A stretch of 64,000 nucleotides of DNA from Thunnus maccoyii (lineage: Eukaryota; Chordata; Actinopteri; Scombriformes; Scombridae): NCBI RefSeq assembly GCF_910596095.1, contig NC_056539.1, positions 310,001 to 374,000 on the forward strand, given 5' to 3'. Under the pieces are notes generated by a model. That model had not been told where the DNA came from. It made no database searches and was given only the letters and a program-made list of their open reading frames with translations. Position 1 is the stretch's first letter. Each line of letters begins with the position of its first letter. This document shows positions 11,601-21,400 of this stretch, in pieces. The translations under genes were made by a program, and so were the position numbers.

Positions 11601-12804
11601 TGTAATATATGATTTCTGTCTGAAAATCCCTGGCTATGATTGTTATTACATGTTTAATAAAGTTTTAAAAAAGGGCTGTTAACAGCTCAAACCCAGAGCC
11701 AACAATGTGCAACAGTACAATGTATTCTGCTTCCATCAGACCTGCTGAGTTTGGATTTCTGATTGTCTGTACTGAGCTCATCAGAATACAATTGTTTGAT
11801 CATTCAACATAAATAAAAATTAGATTTTTGCTTTAAAAATCAGTCATTTGTAACCCACAATTAATAATTGCTGAACAAAATTCGTGCCACCTATGCTGCA
11901 ATTTTATGCTATGCAGGCAGCTGCTTTGGAATACTAGTGGCACCTTTTATGCTCCAGTTCAAGCAGAAGATAACGTGCCCTGAGTGATTCTGGAGGTTCT
12001 GGGATAACTCTCAAATGTCAGAATTAAACGGATAGTTAATGGACACCGGTTAAACCTGAGCTCGCACTGAACAATGGAAAGTCATTCTCCAGTCCTTGTG
12101 GACTTAATCATGACTCGGACAGGACGTGGTGTGTCTTGGCTGTAGCTCTGCTGGAGTTAGTCCGGGCAGAATATGCATGATTCACAGTGACTCTCTCCAT
12201 TATCGTTATGTTGACAACAGTTTATGACACTGCTTGCACCTTAGTCTCACTTGGCTATCAGGTTAGCCTTCATGTGTGGACTGCTCTAAAGCCCATTAGC
12301 CAATTAGCTTGCTTAACTTACCGCTTCATCTATTTGTTGCTAGGTCTGATAATCCAACACTAACAGAATTGTTTACTGGCTGACTGAACGTAGTCGAAAA
12401 GAGCAGCTCTGAATGGTAAGGTGTCACTCGGCCCTCTCAGATGTCCAGCTTGGACCTCGTATGCCCGTCCTGTCAATACACAGCTGCTTAGTCACAATCC
12501 GGTCTGCTAGCCGTCTGTTAGCGCGAAGCTGGTGTCCAGTGTACCCTGCTCAGGCTAACGAGCTAGCTACCTCACTAAGGCTCAGTTGGCGACAGATTTC
12601 AGACTGACAGTCGATGGACATGGTGGCTTCTAAATAGTTGCTCTTACCATCGGACGTTAGTCTGCAGAAAGGCCGCAGCAGTTCAGCAAAATTCAGGTTG
12701 TTCTTGCGAGTCACTCTCTCCGCTTCTTCGCTGCATAAGACGGCCACCAGCGGGACGAACGAATCCTGGACGAACTCCAGCACAGACTGAACACATTGGG
12801 CCAT
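640..12804 (-). CDS. trappc8: trappc8, 5' part (coding exons 1-2), gene continues left of window
   Basis: TRAPPC8 is a large subunit of TRAPPIII, a tethering complex that acts with Rab1 in ER-Golgi traffic and autophagy. The coding start at 12,804 reads MAQCVQSVLEFVQDSFVPL, very close to the vertebrate TRAPPC8 start. Exon 1 is 12,648-12,804 (52 codons plus 1 nt, donor GTAAGA) and exon 2 is 640-849 (donor GTAAGG). Joining them gives LTSD-G-HIRDPNNQVQVVKNL and, further on, VANVITAGDYDL, both hallmark stretches of this protein. Only about the first 120 residues of a roughly 1,400-residue protein are present. The rest must lie left of position 1, since no further exon is visible in 1-639. Intron 1 (850-12,647) is 11.8 kb and packed with transposon remnants. 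Identity rests on recalled family sequence and is strong; the splice phases agree. Confidence 0.93.
1638..2515 (+). mobile_element. hAT-like repeat, copy 1 of the CAGTGTTTCCCC family
   Basis: The repeat starts CAGTGTTTCCCCTATAATAG, followed by GTACAGGCCTGGCAGG and, further in, AATAACGCCAAATATCCATT. The same order of blocks recurs at 17,427, 48,412 and 51,679. The CAGTG-type end is typical of hAT terminal inverted repeats. It lies in trappc8 intron 1. No transposase frame survives. The right boundary is not clear; 2,515 is where similarity to the internal tandem repeat stops. Confidence 0.6.
2140..2510 (+). repeat. Diverged tandem duplication, unit about 225 bp
   Basis: The block TCTGGATCTTCAGTTATCAG through GGCTAGCAGCCCCT (2,140-2,206) recurs at 2,363-2,430 as ATCTGGATCTTAAGTTCTC through GGCTAGCAGCCCCT. 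Both copies are followed by a region resembling GAAACTGTTTTATTCAGT. It lies inside the hAT-like repeat. Confidence 0.65.
2519..2835 (+). repeat. SINE-like repeat, 5'-truncated, with internal (GT)n
   Basis: The body matches the fuller tRNA-headed SINE at 47,711-48,030 (reverse strand): TGTCCTTGTGCAAGATACTGA, CAGCGTATGAATGTG, TGTAAAGCGCTTTGAGTGG. The tRNA-like head is missing here, and a long GT run (2,587-2,641) sits in the middle. Confidence 0.65.
2587..2641 (+). repeat. (GT)n microsatellite
   Basis: An uninterrupted GT dinucleotide run of about 27 units inside the truncated SINE. Confidence 0.95.
2840..4900. other. trappc8 intron 1, unassigned stretch
   Basis: Non-coding intron with only short open frames on the minus strand (up to 99 codons). 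They have no recognisable motif and are not supported as genes. It is probably decayed repeat sequence. Confidence 0.4.
5084..5239 (+). pseudogene. BESS-like fragment, possibly the second ORF of a PIF-Harbinger element
   Basis: The frame reads MALKAKKAKRACPS, then a Glu-rich stretch, then DPKELFLLSLTPMLRG and a stop. The acidic lead followed by LFLLSLxPxL resembles the BESS motif at the end of MADF-BESS proteins. Such proteins are encoded by the second ORF of many PIF-Harbinger transposons. Upstream in-frame stops show decay. A Harbinger transposase fragment lies 3 kb away on the other strand. The assignment rests on one short motif. Confidence 0.35.
5719..5850 (+). repeat. tRNA-derived SINE
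   Basis: It has an A-box-like TAGCCTAAAGGTTAGAGGA near 5,731 and a B-box GGTTCAATCCCC at 5,775, spaced as in a tRNA promoter. It lacks a foldable acceptor stem, so it is called a SINE head rather than a tRNA gene. Confidence 0.55.
6072..6614. mobile_element. Tigger/pogo-like non-autonomous element with TA duplication
   Basis: It begins CAGTGGAAGCCACTTATAAT and ends TATAAGCAGTTACCACTG, inverted ends typed as pogo/Tigger. TA is present on both sides (6,070-6,071 and 6,615-6,616). Length is 543 bp. The minus-strand open frame inside (to 6,454) has no intact transposase domain. A related piece lies near 50,565-50,760. Confidence 0.7.
7930..8180 (-). pseudogene. PIF-Harbinger transposase fragment (catalytic Asp region)
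   Basis: On the minus strand the sequence reads IASDFQQRWNFPNCVGAIDG, then a stop, then HVVIQALF. FPNCVGAIDGKHV is the signature of DDE_Tnp_4 (Harbinger) transposases, and the Asp of AIDG is the first catalytic residue. The stop in place of Lys and the missing downstream domain show it is dead. It pairs with the fragment at 9,030-9,170. Confidence 0.75.
9030..9170 (-). pseudogene. PIF-Harbinger transposase fragment (N-terminal part)
   Basis: The minus strand reads FDVLLEKIKPLISKMDIGFH, then RPISPDKRLAICLR. This matches the Harbinger pattern FDxLL...I....R..I....RLAVTLR that precedes the catalytic core. A frame change separates it from LVRELKIHNKRFQSHF just upstream. Order and strand agree with the catalytic fragment at 7,930-8,180; about 850 bp lie between them. 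Confidence 0.7.
9607..10971 (+). mobile_element. hAT element with exact 8-bp target duplication
   Basis: The ends are CACTGGTGT and ACACCACTG (one mismatch as inverted repeats). GTTATCTT flanks both sides exactly (9,599-9,606 and 10,972-10,979). An 8-bp duplication is diagnostic of hAT transposition. Inside, the plus-strand frame at 10,255-10,575 reads QRRKEKNALEDNIVTLTKL, resembling the N-terminal lead of hAT proteins with a TTF-type zinc finger. No catalytic domain remains. It sits in trappc8 intron 1. Confidence 0.75.
11110..11675 (+). mobile_element. L1-like LINE, 3' end fragment
   Basis: The frame reads CSFCELCLEDLCQLFWSCPQ, matching the C-x2-C...HLFWxC end of fish L1-type ORF2. Later it reads AKRTACINKKACKML, followed by a short 3' part with AATAAA and an A-rich tail near 11,665. 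Several stops are present. Confidence 0.6.
11680..12640. other. trappc8 intron 1, 5' end (no gene seen)
   Basis: No recognisable repeat or exon. The plus-strand open frame at 12,413-12,607 is the antisense of the intron start and exon 1 of trappc8. Confidence 0.5.
12648..12804 (-). CDS. trappc8: trappc8 coding exon 1
   Basis: The exon starts at the ATG (complement of 12,802-12,804) and ends in a G followed by GTAAGA, phase 1. It encodes 52 residues, MAQCVQS to FCRLTSD. The longer open frame down to 12,550 is intron read-through. Confidence 0.92.
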
Positions 12805-14470
12805 GTCGGACCAGCGTCAAAAGCAAGTAACAAAGTGAAACGGGTCAACTGTCTTATAGTTTAAGAAAGCCTGATTGTTTCATTGCTTAAGACAACTCAT
12901 CCTCTACTAGCAGACAACTGCCATGTTGAATTCGCCAACCGACTTCCTGTGTAACTGAAATGGTCAGGTGATGCATGACGCCGTGCTGGACGATTACAAC
13001 ATTTATAAAATATTTTATTTTTTCTTCTACGGTCTGAAAAATGTATGATGCACAACCGAGATGCATTGTCAATTAACAAAATTCTCTCTTCTCTCTCAGA
13101 GCGTACGACAGATGGAATACAAAAGTGTTGTGTCGAAGTCTATTCCAACCTTAAATAATGTTCCCCTCCTGTTACAATTGTGTATTCCGTGGCACCACCT
13201 CCGCGGTTGGGGTTAGGATTTATGGTTAGACGTAGCAGAGGTAACTGGTCGGGGTTAAAGTAAACTTGCGGTCAGGTTAAACGCCTCAGAAGACAACTGG
13301 TTGGGATTAGTGAGAAGTTTGGGTGTATAGCGCCACGGATGCAAGTTAGGGTAAGGGGGAACAAACATCAACAGAACAAGAAGCAAACAGTTGGGTTTGG
13401 AATCTCCCACTGGCCGCGCAGAGGGAAGAAGAGAAGTTGACGAGAAAGTAGACGGCTTGGAGATTGGTCCTTGGTGTTCTAGGTATTAATGGAGGGGCCT
13501 AATGGCATGTCAGATGTACCTTTGTAAATATACTTTTCCATCCTCCTGACTCTGTTTTATGGACATGAACTGTACAAAAGTCTGCAGTACCCTGGAGGTC
13601 AAACTATATATGGAGTCTTGGTGCAGCTTTATCTGTTTCTCTCCTCTTTTCTAATTTACATGAAATACTTAATTAGCTTTATTTGTGTACACAGTTCAGG
13701 CCTTAGGCAGAAGATAGTGACATGTAAGCTTTATAATTGGTGAGAAAACCATGTTGGGACAAATGTATAGCATATGTGTGTTTGTGTAATGTGTATTTGT
13801 ACATTTTAATCTGCTAGATTGTTAAAGATTTGTAAAAAAGCAATGTGTTGTAAGTATGGTTAAGAGAAAGTGGGGTTTAAGGCATTTTAGATCATGAAAA
13901 CCTGGCTGCAGACAAGATGGCAGAAGCCACATGACATCAACAACCAGGACTGGACTGCTCATCTCTTTCTCTTACTTAAACCAAATATGGTAAATTTGAA
14001 ATTTGGAGTCTTGGGTTACATTTGGAAAATTTGTATAATTTGTGCAACTGCCTTGTTTAATTTTTAGTGTGTAAGAATTGTGTTTAGAAGTATTAAAAAT
14101 TAATATGCAGCTAATCATTGTGTTTCAATGACAAGATCATTATACACCGTGTAACTCAAACAATGATACTGCTTTACTGTTATTACTTGAAGTATATTGG
14201 TGGCAAAAATTGAGAATCCAAGTAGCCTTTGTACACAGTATTATGAGTTATTAGGTTATTTCTGATTTGTGCCTATTGTGCCTATCCATGATTTTTGTAT
14301 CTTACTGTCAAGACGTAAACCAAAAACAAATATTAGTATTGTATGTATATCAAAGTCTAATCTGAAAATAATCTGAAAGTCTGCTATCTTATTCATCTGT
14401 GCCATAGAGCCCCATTGTTGTCTAAAAACTTTTAAAAACACATCAATGAGCCATACTGTTGCACTGGGTG
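12805..14470. promoter_or_regulatory. trappc8 5' flank and promoter region
   Basis: The trappc8 5' UTR and promoter must lie just right of 12,804. The stretch to about 13,480 is less AT-rich, with CCTCCGCGG near 13,198 and GGCCGCGCAG near 13,412. No TATA box or clear start site was identified. From 13,500 to 14,470 it is AT-rich with nothing recognisable. Confidence 0.35.
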
Positions 14471-14479
14471 TGTTCCTTC

Positions 14480-14990
14480 ACTACCATGAAGACACCCTGT
14501 AGTGTATTTTGACTCAATCCAACACACACCATCCTGCTGCCAGAAATACTCACTAGAGCATCAAATGAGATGTGCTTGGCCCAAGACAGGAAGGCTCTGC
14601 AGTGGGTGATTAAAACTACCCAGAACATCATCAGTACGAATCTACCCAGTGTCAGTGATATCAGTGAGGTGAGGTGCCTGCACAGAGCCCAAAGGATACT
14701 AAAAGACAATACCCCCCCCGCCCCCCCCCCCCCCCCCCAGCCACAGCTTGTCCACCCTGCTGCTCTCTGGCAAAAGATACAGTCGTACCACCAGACTACA
14801 GAGTAGTTTCTGTCCTCAGCCAAGACTCCTCCATTCATCCTCTGCACTTCAATATAAAAAATAGTATTATTTTTATGACTTGTTATTCCATTTATATAAT
14901 TGTTTTTTGTGAGTAGCATAAAGGGATTACAAACTACATATCGTTATACACCCTTGTGTTATCAAATGATAATAAATTAATCTTGAATCT
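14480..14990 (+). mobile_element. L2-like LINE, 3' end fragment with poly-C run
   Basis: The frame reads DRKALQWVIKTTQNIIST, then VRCLHRAQRILKDNT, a pattern of the reverse transcriptase C-terminus in L2/CR1-type fish LINEs. A poly-C run of about 28 bases (14,711-14,739) interrupts it. It ends with TTAATCTTGAATCTTG, an L2-type tail. A reverse-strand copy of the same 3' end lies at 38,455-38,712. Confidence 0.6.
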
Positions 14991-14999
14991 TGAAATGTG

Positions 15000-16130
15000 G
15001 ATTCATCCACCGCTGAAAATAGTCCCTATATGCATTATTTCCTCGTTTGAGCAACATTTGCTTAAATCTACAGTGACCAGCTGTTTAAGGACATTTCTGA
15101 GCCTTTTTTTTTAAAAAAAAGCAGAAACAATGTATATGTGAGGAGTTTATAAAGATTTGTCTTCAGTAGGAACCAGGGGACTATGACCTGAGAACCTCAC
15201 ACACGGTAGAGGTCAGAAAGTATTTTTGAGATGCACTAACACATGTCGGTTTGGGTCGTTTCATAGGATCTGTTGATAATAAGAAAAACAGAGTAAACAC
15301 AGGCCTAAACTGGGTTAAGACCACCAGATTTGAACAGCCCTCATTACTGAGGGACATATTGCTTATAGCTAATTATCTAAGTTATGCATTCAATTATTTT
15401 GTGTTTCATTATATTGTGGTAGCTAGTACAATTGCTTGTCATTGTTGTTACTGATTTAAAATTGCAGCAAAACATAGAATGCAATAGTTGGCCAATGAAT
15501 AGGATAAATAGGCAAAAGTCTGTGTGTACCTGAATACACCCTCGACTATGCAAAGTTTTCACCAAGCTTGATGTGCCTTTATAAAACATGGCTCAGAATC
15601 AGACATCATACAGAACAAAAAAGCATTGTTATGCAGCACATTAGCATGAATTGAATACATAACATGCTGCTTTCACTGGAAACAGGAATGACTGTCCATC
15701 CCCTGCTCAGTTTAAACACTCAGCATCATTAACAACATGTAAGTAATGTTCTGTTCCAGTCACATGTTGACACAGATGTATTGTACTCCTTGAAGTCAGA
15801 GCCTTTCTATCTTTACATTGTTTTCTCTGCTTTACACTTTAATTTAATATCAGCAGCACTGTAGAAACGTTGCACACAATGCAGCCAGTACTGTCTGGCA
15901 CATATCGTGACTCAAGAGTAATAAAGTACTGATCATTTCATTAGTCAGATGGATTAAAAATCTAGTTTAACATTCAAAACAAAATAAAACATTCAACACT
16001 GCAGAGAGACTGCTTAATGTTTTCCAGGTATAAAAGGCATGTTATGTGTATATCCTGCCACACGTTACACAGAAAGAGACCAGGGATGGGGGTTGTGGTG
16101 GGTGGATGGTGGTGGTGTGTGTGGGGGGTA
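15000..16130. other. trappc8-commd2 intergenic region and commd2 3' UTR
   Basis: No gene or clear repeat apart from the commd2 3' UTR at the right side. ATTAAA on the minus strand at 15,838-15,843, about 290 nt after the commd2 stop, is a possible polyadenylation signal. Confidence 0.35.
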
Positions 16131-16136
16131 TGGATG

Positions 16137-16346
16137 TTATTTGATGTTGCGTAATATGCGGCGAGTGTGACTGGTTTTCATGGCAGTGAGAGCAGCCTCC
16201 AGCGTGGCGATGAGGTGCAGGAGTGTGCTGGGGTCTGTCTGAAGCACCCTGCTGTTGTGGTCAGTGCAGCTGCCACAACCTCTCATCAGAAGCAGCCGCA
16301 GTGTCAGCATGGGAATGGCCTGCTGACGGACTGAACGACTCGCCAA
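16137..16346 (-). CDS. commd2: commd2 exon 6 (last)
   Basis: It encodes LASRSVRQQ through VLQTDPSTLLHLIATLEAAL to TRRILRNIK and TAA. VLQTDPxTLLHL and the RNIK end match COMMD2 closely. Confidence 0.95.
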   Translation of the reverse strand: MASRSVRQQAIPMLTLRLLLMRGCGSCTDHNSRVLQTDPSTLLHLIATLEAALTAMKTSHTRRILRNIK

Positions 16347-18418
16347 CTGGCAGGACAGAGTGAAGGAAATCACAGTGAGAGTGATAGAGAAACAAAGGGA
16401 AGAAAATAAGTTAAAATCTGAATATTGCTAAACTGAACCTTTATAGCTGTAAGTGGTGAAAACACAAAACCAGTCTACGTAGTTTTCTCCGTGTATTCTG
16501 ACTTAGTTAATTAGTTAATTATTAATTATTATTAATTAGTTAATTAGTGTACTCTGACTTCCTCCTTTCCAAATTTCATACTTGCAGGTTCACAAAGTCT
16601 GCTGGTGGAAAGTGACTCACTGGTCTGATCTTAGTAATTGACTGACTTAAAAACTACTAAATTAACAAACACAATGACACAAAAAGACGACACCTAACAG
16701 AATATAACAGTAAACATGTTCACTTATCTATTACATTATCCATTTGAATATACAGCAGTTGAATTATAATCAATAACGATTATTAATAATAATACAAGAC
16801 AGGTTCTGGTTTTTTTCAAGTCTGTCTTAAAACAATGTTGACTTGTCAATATGTATGCATATTTAAAAATACATTCCAAAGTTGATATGAAGCTAATATG
16901 AGGCTTCAGCAGTCTGAGTGAGCTAAAACTAGTACTAACCAAGTTGTGGTGGAGGACACATTCTAGTAGTTGGTTGTAGATTTACTCATGTTACAGAATA
17001 AAGCACATAACATGTATTTATTTATACTTGTCCCCTCACCAAATGTTGTCAGTTTAGCCGGTGATGTTGCGACCGTGTTGTTCATTCGTTTTCCTCACAG
17101 CTTCTCTTCTACTGATCCTCACAAGTGGTTTGTTTATGTCCTTTTTGACAATAAGTTAGTCACAACTCGGTGCAGATCAAAGGAAATCTCTTGAGTGCAT
17201 TTGCTTCTTGTTTCTTTCAGAACCCAGCAGACACAGACAATCTAAACTATATATTGTACCATATCATGTTTTTTTTTGCTTTGTACTGTTTGTTGTTGTG
17301 CTGTTGTATGTTTTGATTGTGGGGGACTACAGATGCAAATTAGCTTCCAGCTAACTCCAGTGCAGTGCATCTTTAATGTTTAAAACTGCACACCGTCCCA
17401 ATCAATAAATCAAATCAATCAATATTCAGTGTTTCCTCTATAATAGTACAGGCCTGGCAGGCCGCCAGGCCAACGAGTACCCCCGCCAAGCCAAAAAATA
17501 TTTTTTTTAAATGCCAAAAATAACGCCAAATATCCATTTATTCGGAAATCAATTTCATTTGGGAGCCTCTGAGCAGCGCTGTTTCGAAACGTGAGTCAAC
17601 GTCTATGTCGTTGCCTGGGAAACTGCAGGTAGCATAACTCCTTTTTATGAATAGGGCAGTACTTGAGCGAGTGAGTGGTTAAGCCATGGATGTATAATAA
17701 GAGCCGCCACTCAGCCTTGCAGCCAATTTTTCCCAGTGGCCACTTGCGCTATTGCAGTGAAAAATCTATGGGGAAAGGATTTTCCCCATAGACCACCATT
17801 GTAAAAGAGACGCCTGTAAAACTGTTGACAGGACCCCCCAAATTATGACTCTTTCTATTATGAACTTTTGATCCATGGAGGTTTTATGTTTGTAAAACTT
17901 TCCTCAAGCCGAGAAAAGTGATTTTAAAATCTGTGACGTCGTCACAATGTAAAATCTATGGGCCAAGTGGGAGCTCGTGGGCAGGACCAGCGGGGGAAAC
18001 ACTACTGCGCATATTCAGTGGGCCGCACAACGCAGAAGCAAACCTGGAAGCTAAAAACATTTTTTGGTGTATGCGCCAGGTGAGCAATTCCTAAAGGACT
18101 GAATGGGCTCAATTTTTAGTCCAGTATCCAGCTCTTATAATACATCCATGGGTTAAGCGAGAGAGCGAGCACCAGAAAAGTGACGGTGAATGTGAGCAGA
18201 GCAGTGGAAAAGTTTATCAGTAAGGCCATATTCAGACCAAATCAGGCGGTGTGGTGTTCAGCTGCAGGGTCGAGCAGAGGTGTGGGCGTGTTTATTTGTA
18301 CTCCAGAACATAACTGCTGTGAAACAATCAGAAAATAACATTTTTTGATCTGATTGACCGGCATTCTCGCTACCAGTGCTCCCTCTCTTCATTCACTCTC
18401 TAGCTCGCTCTACCACTG

Positions 18419-18454
<36 letters not shown>

Positions 18455-21400
18455 GTGCTCTCTCTCTCGCCTTTTTTACAGTACAGACTACAGTTTGTCA
18501 GTTAATAAATGCTGCAGCTTGAGGGTTAGCTCCGAAGTTAGCAACAATGGGTTAGCCTAACCTGACAATGCTAAACAGAGAAATAGAGAGCGGAGAAATG
18601 TGTGGCTGCTAATCACCCCCCTTCTGATTGTTTCACCTACTTGGGAATTAAGGTTGTCCCTTATATAGATAATATAGCACAAACTAATTATGACCCAGTG
18701 TTAGAGCAGGCTACCAAACTCCTGGCACGAAGGACGACATTACCAATCTCTTTAATCATCAGTATTCATATTTTAAAAACATTGATGGCTTCTGTGCCTT
18801 CCATATGACAGGGGAGGACCTAAGTGCCCAAATTTGCAGTGGTACTACTGGGCAGCTCAACTCAAATGATTATGTTTTATTTTTCTTATTTTTCAAGTTA
18901 ATTCAGTATAAATGGCTGATGTGAGCATATGTTACACCTGTCAAAATTCACAAATTTGACAGTAGTGCTTGTACTTGTACTGAATGTAATGATGTCAAAG
19001 GAACACTTCTTCATTGCTTATGGAAATGTAAGTTGATAAGGACTGGTTTTCTGTTGGTTTCAGTTCAGCTCCCCTTTGAACCCAGAGTATTTACCATGAA
19101 TTTATACCCAAAGGTTCTAAATATAAAAAGGGCCTGTATGTGCTCATCAACATGTGTCTTTTTCAAGCAAAGAGGCTGAGCTTAGCCCTTAACTGGAAAA
19201 GTAGAAGTAATGATAAGTGGATTAAGGAGATGGTGTCTTGTATGGCATTAGAAAAAATGACATATACAGTGCTGCTTGAAAGTTTATGAACCCTTTAGAA
19301 TTTTTTCTACTTCTACATAAATATGACATAAAACATGATCAGATTTTTACACAAGTCCTAAAACTAGATAAAGGGAACCAAATTAAACAAATGAAACAAA
19401 AACATTAAACTTATTCCTTTATTTATTGAGGAAATTTATCCAATCTTACACATTTGTGTGAGGCGAAAGTATGTGAACCCTTCCTTTCGGTAAGTGGTGT
19501 GACCCCCTTTCGCAGCAACAGCTTCAACTAAATGTTTCTGGTAAATGTTTATCAGGCCTGCAGATTGGCTTGGAGGAATTTTAGCCCATTCATCCTGGTC
19601 CAGAGGCAGCAAAGCAGGCCCAAACTATGATACTGCCACCATAGATGGTATAAGGTTCTTATGCTGGAATGCAATGTTTGCATTTCCTTTTGCGTTTCTC
19701 ATTAAAGCCAGAAAGTTTGATTTTGGTCTCATCCGTCCACAGAAAATTTTCCCAACAGCCCTCTGGCTTATCCACATGGTCTTGAGTAAACCGTAGACAA
19801 GCAGCAATGTTCTTCTTGGAGAACAGTGGTTTTCTCCTTTGCAACTGTGCAATGCACACCATTCAGTGTTTCCCCTATATTCCTTCTGCAGCGGTGCACC
19901 GCTGCTGCTAAAAATTCACACGATCACAAATATCAAGCGGCTACTCATGATTTTCACTCGCACACTGTGTGAGCACAATAACACCCTACGTTATTGTGGA
20001 ATTGTTTTGCATAACCCCTGACTAACTTTATCTACTTTTTAGATTTGCATGAAAATCTGATCATGTTTAGGTCATATTTATGCAGAAATAGAGCAAATTC
20101 TAAAGGGTTCACAAACTTTCAAGCACCACTGTATACTGTGAAACAAACAGGAGTCATTTAAAGGAAATATGGGATCCCTTAGTACTGTTTCATAAAAGGG
20201 AAGAAATGCTAAGATCGCTAAGACGGAAAATTCATGTATAGAGATGTAAGTAGATATAGTATTTTTAGTTTAAGAAGCATGTGTGTATGCATATATGTAC
20301 ATGGTTATGTATGTGTGTATTTGTTTTGTTATTTGTCTTCTTGTCCTTCGTCTTTCTTTTTTTTAATCTTGCGTTTCTATATTAGTTGATTACTTCCTGA
20401 TATGAAGTCTCAGTATGAAATGCTGATGTGCTATGAATTTTTACTATTTCTTACCAGTAGTTTGTATTGTTCTGCCCAGAGGAGTCTGAGGGGAGGGTTG
20501 GTGTGAGTGAGGTGGTTCAAGCTGTATTATATTTGTTTTACTTTTATAATTTCTTTGCCCCTTGTCTATTTATGTTTAAAAAGTAATTTAAAAACATTCT
20601 AAAAAAAACCCAACAAATACTGCAAAAATATTCCAGCTATCAAATCTGCAAAGACAGGGTATCTTGTACTAAACAGACTTTGGAAGATCCCAACATGATT
20701 TAGCTCACTCAGACAACTTTGAATGTATTTTTGAACACAACAAGAGCTGTGGATTCTGTCCTCATCTCTTACAATGTAGTCATGTACCAGTGGAATAGCT
20801 TCAATGTCAGTGTGGAGAGAAGAAATTGTTACAGCGACTAAGACCCATTTCTACAAACATATTGGCACTAAAGTATTGTGTTAAGACAGACTTGAACAGT
20901 ATCTAGCATACTCACGTACATACACACACCTGTACATCCAGTCTCCATTCCACATTGTGGTAGGCAGGCAGGTTGGAGGGCAGCAGACTTAGGACATTGC
21001 GGATCTGATTGTGGTGCTGCAGGTAGAGCTGCAAAAACAAAAACCCTCACACACTCAGTCTGTCACAACGGCCAATTCAGGTCAAACTATCATCATCCTT
21101 TGTTGCCATTTTCGCTGTCACTGACCTATCCTGTCATTTGAGACCTGCCCTGCAGTTACCCGTTTTCCCGCCAATTGCATCACCTGACTTCCCCATCCAC
21201 CTGCACACAGTCCCGGCATTATGGGTGGGCCCTGGGGGGCCACACCCAGGAATTTGGAATTTGGCCCTCCCAAGAGAAATCAGCATCAGCGCTGTTTTAA
21301 TGCATGGGCTGTGCAGAGGGCCCACGAGGCTTAGGGAAAAAAACTAAATAAAATTCACAGGGAGGAAAAAAAACTCCAGCCTCCTTTGTACATTTCTTTG

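Larger units (their letters stand above)
17427..18600 (+). mobile_element. hAT-like repeat, copy 2, split by a MITE
   Basis: The start CAGTGTTTCCTCTATAATAG and the AATAACGCCAAATATCCATT block match copy 1. The repeat stops at 17,683, is interrupted by the MITE at 17,684-18,151, and resumes with GTTAAGCGAGAGAGCGAGC. The right part, GGAGAAATGTGTGGCTGCTAA near 18,590, resembles the right end of the copy that finishes at 23,144. It contains a (CT)n run. It lies in commd2 intron 5. Confidence 0.6.

Noticed and set aside
13200..13380. Telomere-like GGTTAG-rich stretch
   Set aside because: The motif occurs only as scattered, irregular GGGGTTAGG words, not as an array.
14443..14919. 158-codon open frame on the minus strand
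   Set aside because: It is the antisense of an L2-like LINE fragment and owes its Gly run to the poly-C tract.
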